Below are positions 1 to 5,119 of a DNA stretch of 5,119 nt, one piece after another. The notes beneath the pieces were generated by a model. That model was given only the letters and a program-made list of their open reading frames with translations. It was not told where the DNA came from and did not search any database. Position numbers and translations under genes: made by a program. The DNA comes from Eubacterium sp. (GTDB taxonomy: Bacteria > Bacillota > Clostridia > Lachnospirales > Lachnospiraceae). Within the stretch, counting starts at the first letter, position 1. Every line of letters starts with the position of its first letter. The stretch covers positions 1 to 5,119 of the forward strand of contig JAJGAH010000213.1 in assembly GCA_020844525.1 (NCBI GenBank), written 5' to 3'.

Positions 1-1590
1 GAGCCTGTGCGGTGCCTTCTCTTCAAAGGCTCCGGTCAGTGCCTCATTGTAACGGGCAAGCTGCAGCATCAGCTTCTTCTCGGTATCACCTGATGCACTC
101 AGAATTTCAGCGCCATCAAGGGTGCCGCCCTCCTCTGCGAACTTTTTCAAAATGGACTTGATCCGCACAATCGTATAGAGAATGTACGGGCCTGTATTTC
201 CCTCAAAGGAAGTGAACCGGTCCACATCGAACACATAGTCCTTCGATGCCTGGTTGGAGAGGTCTCCATATTTGATGGCGGAAAGACCGACAATCTTTGC
301 TGTGTCCTCAGCATCCTTGTCCTTCACGCTCCGGTTCTCCACGATCTTGCGGTACATCTCTCTGTCGATGTCCGCAATCAGTGTCTCCAGACGCATGACG
401 CCGCCCTCTCTTGTCTTAAACGGCTTCCCGTCCTTTCCGTTCATCGTGCCAAAGCCCAGAAACGTAAGCTTTGTCTCCGGCTTTACCAGTCCCGTCTTGC
501 GTGCGCAGCGGAAAGTCTGGATAAAGTGCATCTCCTGGCGTTTGTCAACGACATACAGAATCTCATCAGGATCAAAATCCTGCATCCGTTCCACAATGGT
601 TGCCAGGTCTGTGGTTGTATACAGGGCGGCACCATCCGACTTGAGAATCATGCAGGGCGGCACCTCCTTCTGGTCAGAGTCCTCCTTCACGTCCACAATA
701 AGGGCTCCCTGATCCTCATAGGCGAAGCCCTTGTCCTTCATCATCTGCACCATGTCCGGAATGTATGCCTGTGCATCCGACTCTCCCTTCCAGAGATCGA
801 AATGCACATCCAGCTTTTCGTAATTCTTCTTCAGATCTGATACGGACACCGCAATGATATGCTTCCAGAGCGCGCGATACCCTCTCCGTCCGCTCTGAAG
901 CTCTGCGGTTGCCTGCAGGGCTTTCTCCTTATAGGCCTCATCCTCCTTGGACTTTTTGCTGGCTGTCGGATAGATCTCCTCCAGCTCGCTGATCGTAAAG
1001 GGCGCCTCATCCGGATAATCACCTGTATAGGACGCATCAAAATAAGGAAGCTCCGGCTTTCTCTCGTGGAGCTCCGTGATAATCAGACCCATCTGCAGAC
1101 CCCAGTCTCCCAGATGCACATCACCGATCATGTGATGTCCCAGACGCAGTCCCATGCGGCGGATGCTCTCACCGATGATCGCAGAGCGGAGATGTCCCAC
1201 GTGCAGCGGCTTTGCCACATTCGGACCGCCGTAGTCAATCACGACCGTCTCCGGATGCGCTGTTTTTTCAACGGAGATCTCCGGATCCTGCGCCATCTCA
1301 GAGATGTATCCGGCCAGAAAATCCCTGCGGACTGTCATATTGATGAAGCCCGGCTTTACAGCCTCAGCCTTTTCAAACACCGGGGAATCCGCAAGAAATC
1401 CGACGATATCCTCCGCAATCTGAATCGGAGCCTTTCTGTACTCCTTCTTTGCCGCCATTGCACCATTGCACTGATACTCGCAGAGGTCCGGACGATTTGA
1501 AACGGTAACTCTGGCATATTTCGGATCATATCCCGCCTTTTGAAACGCCTCCGCTGTCTCTGCATTGATTTTTTCAATTAATTTATTCAT
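1..1590 (-). CDS. argS: Arginine--tRNA ligase (ArgRS), C-terminus cut off by window edge
   Basis: This class I synthetase charges tRNA-Arg with arginine in the cytoplasm, using ATP. The 530 visible codons are open from an ATG at 1590, preceded on the minus strand by AAGGA about 9 nt upstream. An N-terminal Arg-tRNA-synthetase domain covers roughly residues 1-95. The catalytic core follows, with the HIGH-type signature KPLHVGHLRS (HVGH at residues 130-133). The usual KMSK loop is replaced by GKDGKPFKTR (385-394), as in E. coli-type ArgRS, so this is normal for the subtype. GNTGPYILYT (464-473) marks the entry to the DALR anticodon-binding domain, which is truncated at the left edge. Family members have about 550-600 residues, so roughly the last 50 are missing. 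It is the second gene of an operon with a CBS-domain protein 34 bp upstream. No T-box leader is visible. Identification is secure. Confidence 0.97.
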   Translation of the reverse strand, partial: MNKLIEKINAETAEAFQKAGYDPKYARVTVSNRPDLCEYQCNGAMAAKKEYRKAPIQIAEDIVGFLADSPVFEKAEAVKPGFINMTVRRDFLAGYISEMAQDPEISVEKTAHPETVVIDYGGPNVAKPLHVGHLRSAIIGESIRRMGLRLGHHMIGDVHLGDWGLQMGLIITELHERKPELPYFDASYTGDYPDEAPFTISELEEIYPTASKKSKEDEAYKEKALQATAELQSGRRGYRALWKHIIAVSVSDLKKNYEKLDVHFDLWKGESDAQAYIPDMVQMMKDKGFAYEDQGALIVDVKEDSDQKEVPPCMILKSDGAALYTTTDLATIVERMQDFDPDEILYVVDKRQEMHFIQTFRCARKTGLVKPETKLTFLGFGTMNGKDGKPFKTREGGVMRLETLIADIDREMYRKIVENRSVKDKDAEDTAKIVGLSAIKYGDLSNQASKDYVFDVDRFTSFEGNTGPYILYTIVRIKSILKKFAEEGGTLDGAEILSASGDTEKKLMLQLARYNEALTGAFEEKAPHRL

Positions 1591-1624
1591 ACCTATGCTT
1601 CCTTTTTACTGGGCTGAATAAGCC

Positions 1625-2071
1625 TCAGTCCCTGTCCTTCTGTTCCATCTTAGATAGTTCATCCTTGTATTTCCTGAATTTCTCATAAAAATACTGAATG
1701 ACCGCCTTTCGCGTGATAATACCGATAAAAACATTCTCATCATCCACGACAGGCACAAAATTCTGCTTCATGGAGATCTGTACCAGATCCTCGATATTGC
1801 AGTTAATATTGACCGGGTCCATCCTCCACCTTCGCGGAACAGAGCTGACCCGGATGTCCTCCGCGTCGTGAAGGCTGAGATCATACTTCTCCTTGATCAC
1901 ACGGAGAAGATCGCCTTCGGTGATCGTTCCGACATAATGTCCCCTGCTGTCAAGCACCGGAACCGCCGTGTATTTGTGGTATTCCATCTTCTCAAGCGCC
2001 TGCCTGAGAGAGGCCTCCGCCTGAATATAGGCACATTCCGCCTTGGGCGTGATAAAAAACAAAATATTCAT
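1625..2071 (-). CDS. Small tandem CBS-domain protein, DarB/CbpB-like
   Basis: This 148-residue soluble protein is almost entirely a pair of CBS domains, a Bateman module that usually binds adenine nucleotides. CBS1 covers about residues 5-60 and contains YTAVPVLDSRGHYVGTITEG. CBS2 covers about 79-128 and contains NFVPVVDDENVFIGIITR. A charged helical tail (129-148) follows. Size and layout match the Firmicutes DarB/YkuL/CbpB group, in which B. subtilis DarB binds c-di-AMP and, when free of it, interacts with Rel and pyruvate carboxylase. The ligand here is inferred, not shown. The ATG at 2071 has a GAGG about 12 nt upstream, which is long. An eight-codon reading frame ending in an ATGA overlap may help deliver ribosomes. 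It is the first gene of an operon with argS, 34 bp downstream, so both are probably expressed from the promoter at 2149-2177. A generic CBS regulator of another process remains possible. Confidence 0.9.
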   Translation of the reverse strand: MNILFFITPKAECAYIQAEASLRQALEKMEYHKYTAVPVLDSRGHYVGTITEGDLLRVIKEKYDLSLHDAEDIRVSSVPRRWRMDPVNINCNIEDLVQISMKQNFVPVVDDENVFIGIITRKAVIQYFYEKFRKYKDELSKMEQKDRD

Positions 2072-2094
2072 ACGACTGTATTACCTCTGTCCAT
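2068..2094 (-). other. Possible eight-codon leader ORF overlapping the CBS gene start
   Basis: On the minus strand an ATG at 2094 opens a reading frame for MDRGNTVV. Its TGA stop shares bases with the ATG of the CBS gene in an ATGA overlap. GGGAG lies 4 nt before this ATG, which is close for a ribosome binding site. The overlap would permit translational coupling and could compensate for the distant GAGG of the CBS gene. The ORF is very short and could be chance. Confidence 0.25.
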
Positions 2095-2103
2095 GTTACT
2101 CCC

Positions 2104-2133
2104 AGAGAATTGAAAGTAATCTAACAATTCTCT
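2104..2133. promoter_or_regulatory. 9-bp perfect inverted repeat, candidate operator or leader hairpin
   Basis: AGAGAATTG (2104-2112) and CAATTCTCT (2125-2133) are perfect inverted copies separated by a 12-bp AT-rich spacer. The half-site centres are 21 bp apart, about two helical turns, as expected for a dimeric DNA-binding protein. The right half covers the presumed -35 of the LUD-gene promoter. The whole repeat lies within the leader of the CBS-argS transcript, where it could form a 9-bp stem just before the leader-ORF GGGAG. Which role applies cannot be decided from sequence. Confidence 0.5.
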
Positions 2134-2156
2134 TGCGAGCCAGATTATAGTATAAT
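2128..2156 (+). promoter_or_regulatory. Probable promoter of the LUD-domain gene
   Basis: A perfect -10 hexamer TATAAT lies at 2151-2156. At the 17-bp spacing the -35 position (2128-2133) reads TTCTCT, which matches consensus at only three of six bases, so the promoter may be weak or need an activator. The expected start near 2163 leaves a leader of about 32 nt with a strong AAGGAGG site (2181-2187) 7 nt before the ATG. The -10 overlaps the -10 of the divergent promoter. Confidence 0.55.
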
Positions 2157-2177
2157 GGAAACAATAGTAAGTTTCAA
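2149..2177 (-). promoter_or_regulatory. Sigma-A-type promoter for the CBS-argS operon
   Basis: Read on the minus strand, TTGAAA (2177-2172) is followed by exactly 17 bp and then TATACT (2154-2149). Both hexamers are one base from consensus. Transcription would start near 2142, giving a leader of about 70 nt before the CBS gene. That leader contains a 9-bp inverted repeat that could fold as a hairpin. The leader is too short for a T-box riboswitch. Confidence 0.75.
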
Positions 2178-2194
2178 GCAAAGGAGGATGAACC

Positions 2195-2830
2195 ATGACA
2201 CCAAAACAGCTGAACTACCGGCATCTCGGCGAGAGTATGATCCGCAAATTTGAGAAAAGAAACATGACCGCCTATTATGTGGACTCAAAAGAGGATGCAC
2301 GAAAAAAAGTGCTGGAACTGATTCCGCAGGGTGCTTCCGTAACCTATGGGGGCTCTGAAACTCTTGAAGAATGCGGGATAAAGGAAGCCCTGAAAAAAGG
2401 AGATTACGCCTTTATTGAAAGGACAGACGCAAAGACGCCTGAGGAAAAACGTGAGATGATGGCACGGCAGATGATGGCAGATTATTTCCTGATGAGTACA
2501 AACGCCTTCACAAAGGATGGCGAGCTGGTCAACATCGACGGCAACGGTAACCGCGTCTGCTTTCTGATCCAGGGACCTGCCCATGTCATCATTGTAACCG
2601 GCATGAACAAGCTCGCCTTCGATATTCCGGAGGCCTTCCAGCGCATTCACAACGTCGCAACCCCGCCAAACTGTGTCCGCCTCGGATGTAAGACACCATG
2701 TTCCGTGACAGGTACCTGCGGCAACTGTCTCAGCCCGGATACCATCTGCTGCCAGGAGATCATCACAAGATACAGCAAGCACCCGGGCCGCATCACCATC
2801 ATCATGGTCGGCGAGGACCTTGGATTCTGA
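2195..2830 (+). CDS. LUD-domain protein (lactate-utilization/DUF162 family)
   Basis: This 211-residue soluble protein is a stand-alone LUD domain (the LutC/YkgG superfamily, structural relative TM1506). Family hallmarks are VTYGGSETLEECG (49-61), and MSTNAFTKDGELVNIDGNGN (100-119) with the RV that follows, which is the most conserved stretch. The C-terminal part is cysteine-rich: C160, C165, C169, C175, C178, C185 and C186, around KTPCSVTGTCGNC and SPDTICC. This pattern suggests metal or Fe-S binding but is not proof. LutC-type proteins work with LutA and LutB in L-lactate oxidation; no such partners are present here, so substrate and reaction are unknown. The ATG at 2195 is set by AAGGAGG 7 nt upstream. 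The gene is monocistronic, divergent from CBS-argS and convergent with the ABC permease gene. Family assignment is firm, function is not. Confidence 0.9.
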   Translation: MTPKQLNYRHLGESMIRKFEKRNMTAYYVDSKEDARKKVLELIPQGASVTYGGSETLEECGIKEALKKGDYAFIERTDAKTPEEKREMMARQMMADYFLMSTNAFTKDGELVNIDGNGNRVCFLIQGPAHVIIVTGMNKLAFDIPEAFQRIHNVATPPNCVRLGCKTPCSVTGTCGNCLSPDTICCQEIITRYSKHPGRITIIMVGEDLGF

Positions 2831-2844
2831 ATTTATCTGAATAC

Positions 2845-2865
2845 GAAGCCTGGTTTCCTGGCTTC
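2845..2865 (+). other. Short hairpin just after the LUD gene
   Basis: GAAGCC (2845-2850) pairs with GGCTTC (2860-2865). After a T-T mismatch, GG pairs with CC around a TTT loop. It starts 14 nt after the LUD stop codon. The following bases are AAAATTG with no T-run, so it is not a canonical intrinsic terminator. It may protect the 3' end of the mRNA. Confidence 0.35.
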
Positions 2866-2874
2866 AAAATTGAA

Positions 2875-2922
2875 CGCCCTGCGCAGGATTCTGTTCCTGC
2901 CCTGCACAAGGCGTGTATTTTT
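2875..2922 (+). terminator. Weak candidate terminator for the LUD gene
   Basis: GCAGGA (2883-2888) and TCCTGC (2895-2900) form a 6-bp stem with a 6-nt loop. CGCC (2875-2878) and GGCG (2910-2913) can close it across internal loops, followed by a T-run at 2918-2922. The unpaired internal loops make this a poor terminator, but it is the best-placed structure with a T tract after the LUD gene. Confidence 0.35.
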
Positions 2923-2979
2923 GAATTATTCTTATCCTTTTCTATAGGCATGATATTAAGATCAAAGGAAAGTATTTAA

Positions 2980-3175
2980 GAAATTGTCTTGAAATTCGAA
3001 CATTTGCAGACATGCTAGAAGTACTTGGTGATGAAATTTTGCGTTATTCAGAAAAAGTCAACTGTCTGAGCTGCAGAATGCAGCGAGTTTTGACTTTTTC
3101 TGAACGCCTTTAGCAAAATTGAAGAGCCTTAGTACTTCCTGCTTGTCGAAACCGTGAGAATTTCAAGACAATTTC
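2980..3175. repeat. 196-bp imperfect palindromic element, MITE-like
   Basis: The ends are perfect 18-bp inverted repeats: GAAATTGTCTTGAAATTC at 2980-2997 and its reverse complement at 3158-3175. Further matched arms share almost the same centre (about 3077): GAAGTACT (3018-3025) with AGTACTTC (3131-3138), AATTTTGC (3035-3042) with GCAAAATT (3113-3120), TTCAGAAAAAGTCAA (3047-3061) with its complement (3090-3104), and GCTGCA (3070-3075) with TGCAGC (3079-3084). It carries no credible gene and lies between two convergent genes, a tolerant insertion site. No clear target-site duplication flanks it. It fits a non-autonomous mobile element or palindromic interspersed repeat; a structured RNA is an alternative. 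Only one copy is in the window, so repetitiveness is inferred. Confidence 0.65.
3047..3104. terminator. Central hairpin, possible bidirectional terminator
   Basis: The core of the palindromic element has a perfect 15-bp stem (3047-3061 with 3090-3104) and an apical 6-bp GC-rich stem GCTGCA/TGCAGC with a GAA loop. On either strand the apical stem is followed by a GACTTTTTC tract. It sits between the 3' ends of the LUD gene and the ABC permease gene, neither of which has a strong terminator of its own. The T tracts lie inside the longer stem, so efficiency is uncertain. Confidence 0.4.
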
Positions 3176-3211
3176 ATGAGCATATACCTTCTGCCCCTTA
3201 CAGCACAAGTT

Positions 3212-4480
3212 TTATTCTCTCCGCAGCGCATCAATCGGATTGAGGTTTGCTGCCTTGATAGAAGGAAGCAGTCCAAAGAGAATACCGATTGCCATGGAAA
3301 ATCCGACGCCAATGAAGATCGAAGGAATACTGATCGCCACCGGTGTACCGGAGCTTCTGGAAATCACCTCCGCCAGAATGATGCCCACGACAACACCAAG
3401 GATACCTCCCATGCTTGTCAGAACCGCTGACTCTGTGAGGAACTGGGCGAGTATGCGTTTTTTTCGTGCACCAAGCGCCTTCTTCAGGCCAATTTCACTG
3501 GTCCTCTCTGTCACAGAGACAAGCATGATGTTCATCACGCCGATTCCACCGACCAGCAGCGCAATGCTGGCGATCCAGATCAGCAGGTTATTCGTGCTGG
3601 CAGCCAGCTGCTGCTTGTTCTTTGCCTTCTCCAGCAGGTCCTCTGCCTGATAGCTGATCGCGGAGTCTCCCGTGCTGTCTGTACCTGTGGACGAGACAGA
3701 TTCATTCATGATTTCCTGTACTTCTTTTCCAACCTGACTCATGTCCTCCGTTCGCTTCGCTCGTGCAACGCAGTTCTGCGGCTCATCATAATTGTAGCTG
3801 ATGGGCCAGTCCGCATCCGGCAGCATAACCTTGCCGGATTCCTGCCCGGCATAGGTCATATAATCCTGCAGGGAGTCATAAGTCGGCTGGTACTTCTGCT
3901 CCTTCCGGACAAGACCGACAACGGTATATGGTTCTCCCTTGATCGTCATGATCTTTCCGAGTGCGTCGCCATCCGGAAACAGAACCTTTGACGCCGTTTC
4001 ATCGAGAAGCACGACCTTGTGAAACCCGCTGTAATCGACATCGGTAAAAGGCCTGCCCGCATAGACAACATAACCGGTTGTGTTCAGATAATGCGTATCA
4101 ATGCCAAGCATCTGCGCACTGTCCAGGGTGTTGTTGCCTGCCTGCACGCTGTCAGAATAGCTTCGTGAAAGGTAGAAGGACGCATCTGCCACATTATCGA
4201 GCTTCCGGATCCGTTCCTTCTGATCGTCTGATACCTGGGAAACACCGGCAGGTGCCCCTCCATCCATCCAATAGTCACTGTCTCCCTGCTTCAGGGAGAT
4301 CGTCACATTATTGTTCCCGGCCCCGATCAGATTCTGCATGATCTGCTCATTGGTTCCCTTGATCGTCGATACAATGCCGATAATCGAAGCAATACCGATG
4401 ATCACACCAAGCATGGTCAGGAACGAACGCATCTTGTGTGCCCATATGCTTTGAAAGGAAAACTTCAGATTTTCTATCAT
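3212..4480 (-). CDS. MacB-type ABC transporter permease (FtsX family)
   Basis: This 422-residue integral membrane protein is a permease subunit of an ABC exporter or mechanotransmission transporter. The order is classic. A first membrane helix lies at about residues 18-40, after the short N-terminal MIENLKFSFQSIWAHKMRSF. A large extracytoplasmic MacB-type domain follows at about 41-296. The C-terminal FtsX domain has helices near 297-321, 352-372 and 386-407. The cytoplasmic loop VTERTSEIGLKKALGARKK (323-341) and the ending AANLNPIDALRRE are hallmarks of the family, and the loop contacts the ATPase. No ATPase domain is fused. The ATG at 4480 has AAGGAG about 6 nt upstream. It lies 29 nt after the stop of the adaptor gene, clearly one operon. 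The partner ATPase is not in the window. Likely exported substrates for this class include peptides, antimicrobials or lipids; none can be assigned. Confidence 0.93.
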   Translation of the reverse strand: MIENLKFSFQSIWAHKMRSFLTMLGVIIGIASIIGIVSTIKGTNEQIMQNLIGAGNNNVTISLKQGDSDYWMDGGAPAGVSQVSDDQKERIRKLDNVADASFYLSRSYSDSVQAGNNTLDSAQMLGIDTHYLNTTGYVVYAGRPFTDVDYSGFHKVVLLDETASKVLFPDGDALGKIMTIKGEPYTVVGLVRKEQKYQPTYDSLQDYMTYAGQESGKVMLPDADWPISYNYDEPQNCVARAKRTEDMSQVGKEVQEIMNESVSSTGTDSTGDSAISYQAEDLLEKAKNKQQLAASTNNLLIWIASIALLVGGIGVMNIMLVSVTERTSEIGLKKALGARKKRILAQFLTESAVLTSMGGILGVVVGIILAEVISRSSGTPVAISIPSIFIGVGFSMAIGILFGLLPSIKAANLNPIDALRRE

Positions 4481-4509
4481 ATCAATCTCCTTGTTCAGAT
4501 TCCGGAAAA

Positions 4510-5119
4510 TTATGAATACAGATCTTCCTCCGATCCCTCTCTTGTCGGCGCCCCCTCCTTGATGTTTTTGCCATAAGGGAATGCCACCCAGTCCGAAAGT
4601 GTGACACCTGAGAGGATTTCATATGCACCGTTCTGATATTTTCCAACCTGAATCTCCTGCTTTTTCAGACGATTGTCCTGGTCCCTGAGATATACATACT
4701 TCGTTCCGTTTTCATCCAGAACAAAGGCACCATAAAGATAAAAATCAGATTCTCCATCCGTTGCAGTCTCCTCCGTCACACCAGAGGTGCTGCCTATGAT
4801 ATTATCTGCGCTTCCAGAGGAAACGGAAGTACTCCCGGCAATGTTCTCTGTCCCCTCTGTTGCAGAGGAAGTTTCACCTGCTGCATCTTCAGTGTTATCG
4901 GCAGATGCATCGGACTGCATCGTGATCTGTACATATTCCCCGTTTGACAATGAGGCGTCCGACTGATCAATATAGGCAATGAACGGATACACGGAATTGC
5001 TGCTGTCAGAGCCAAGCTCTCCGCTGGTATCCGGGTAAGGAGAAATACTCTTTACAGTAGCGGTATAGGTATTGCCGCTCTGCCAGGATGTGATTGTAAC
5101 CTCGGATCCCTCCTTCATG
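4510..5119 (-). CDS. MacA/HlyD-type efflux adaptor, C-terminal part only
   Basis: The frame is open to the right edge and ends with TAA at 4510, so about 203 C-terminal codons are visible. The ATG at 5118 is probably internal, since KEGSEVTITSW resembles the internal EGMxVxI stretch of these adaptors. The lipoyl, coiled-coil and membrane-anchor parts would lie beyond the window. Visible parts, counted from that Met, are a beta-barrel segment (1-68), an unusual Ser/Thr/Ala/Gly- and acid-rich stretch (69-125), and a membrane-proximal domain (126-202) with GAFVLDENGTKYVYLRD and KKQEIQVGKYQNGAYEILSG. In this family the adaptor sits outside the cytoplasmic membrane and joins the permease. The permease gene follows 29 nt downstream. 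Family assignment rests on the C-terminal motif pattern and the neighbour; the exact subfamily is uncertain. Confidence 0.82.
   Translation of the reverse strand, partial: MKEGSEVTITSWQSGNTYTATVKSISPYPDTSGELGSDSSNSVYPFIAYIDQSDASLSNGEYVQITMQSDASADNTEDAAGETSSATEGTENIAGSTSVSSGSADNIIGSTSGVTEETATDGESDFYLYGAFVLDENGTKYVYLRDQDNRLKKQEIQVGKYQNGAYEILSGVTLSDWVAFPYGKNIKEGAPTREGSEEDLYS

Noticed and set aside
385..450. Missing KMSK motif in ArgRS as a sign of inactivity
   Set aside because: GKDGKPFKTR at this position is the normal variant in E. coli-type ArgRS, so no defect is indicated.
254..1500. Long plus-strand open frames (254-712, 526-840, 859-1500)
   Set aside because: They lie antisense to argS, whose protein matches the family throughout. 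The plus-strand translations resemble no family and are shadows of its codon pattern.
2072..2142. T-box riboswitch upstream of the argS operon
   Set aside because: The leader is only about 70 nt and lacks the conserved T-box sequence and antiterminator. A T-box leader is normally around 200 nt or more.
2285..2782. 165-codon minus-strand open frame
   Set aside because: It is fully antisense to the well-supported LUD gene and shows no recognisable domain.
2698..2979. Plus-strand frame encoding a run of six histidines, resembling a His-tag
   Set aside because: The histidines come from reading the LUD gene's ITIIMV codons one frame off. The frame overlaps the LUD gene and has no ribosome binding site, so it is neither a vector tag nor a gene.
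3012..3113. 33-codon plus-strand ORF within the palindromic element (frame open from 2925)
   Set aside because: There is no ribosome binding site before the ATG, and most of it is the palindrome's own inverted arms. It is too short to call.
3176..3430. Plus-strand frame starting at 3176
   Set aside because: It is antisense to the 3' end of the ABC permease gene and lacks a ribosome binding site or family resemblance.
4078..4341. Open frames on both strands overlapping the middle of the permease gene
   Set aside because: Both overlap the coherent MacB-type reading frame and show no domain signal of their own.
4510..5118. Complete 202-residue protein starting at the ATG at 5118
   Set aside because: The sequence after this Met matches an internal part of MacA-like adaptors, and the frame stays open to the window edge. 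It is treated as the C-terminal part of a larger gene.

Overview
The window looks like a chromosomal segment from a Gram-positive anaerobe of the Clostridia, most likely Lachnospiraceae or a relative. The basis is the strong AAGGAG-type ribosome binding sites, the near-balanced base composition with AT-rich intergenic DNA, a stand-alone LUD-domain protein with a cysteine-rich tail, and a MacA/MacB-like efflux module. The assignment is an inference from gene style; no rRNA or other phylogenetic marker apart from argS is present.

Layout, left to right. Positions 1-2071 hold a minus-strand operon: a small two-CBS-domain protein (1625-2071) followed 34 bp later by argS (1-1590, C-terminus beyond the left edge). 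Positions 2072-2194 are a compact divergent promoter region. A good minus-strand sigma-A promoter (TTGAAA, 17 bp, TATACT) overlaps the -10 of a plus-strand promoter within a 13-bp palindrome. A perfect 9-bp inverted repeat with a 12-bp spacer lies beside it, and an eight-codon reading frame ends in an ATGA overlap with the CBS gene. The plus-strand gene from this region is a LUD-domain protein (2195-2830).

Positions 2831-3211 contain no convincing gene. They separate two convergent genes and hold small hairpins plus the most striking feature of the window: a 196-bp imperfect palindrome (2980-3175) with perfect 18-bp terminal inverted repeats and a nested central hairpin. It resembles a MITE-like or other palindromic interspersed element and could also terminate transcription from both sides.

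Positions 3212-5119 hold a second minus-strand operon: the C-terminal part of a MacA/HlyD-type membrane-fusion adaptor (4510 to the right edge), then a complete MacB-type ABC permease (3212-4480). No ATPase gene lies between them, so the motor subunit must be encoded upstream of the adaptor, outside the window, or elsewhere.

No CRISPR array, phage, transposase, tRNA or rRNA was seen. The genes belong to ordinary families. The less ordinary material is in the two intergenic regions.
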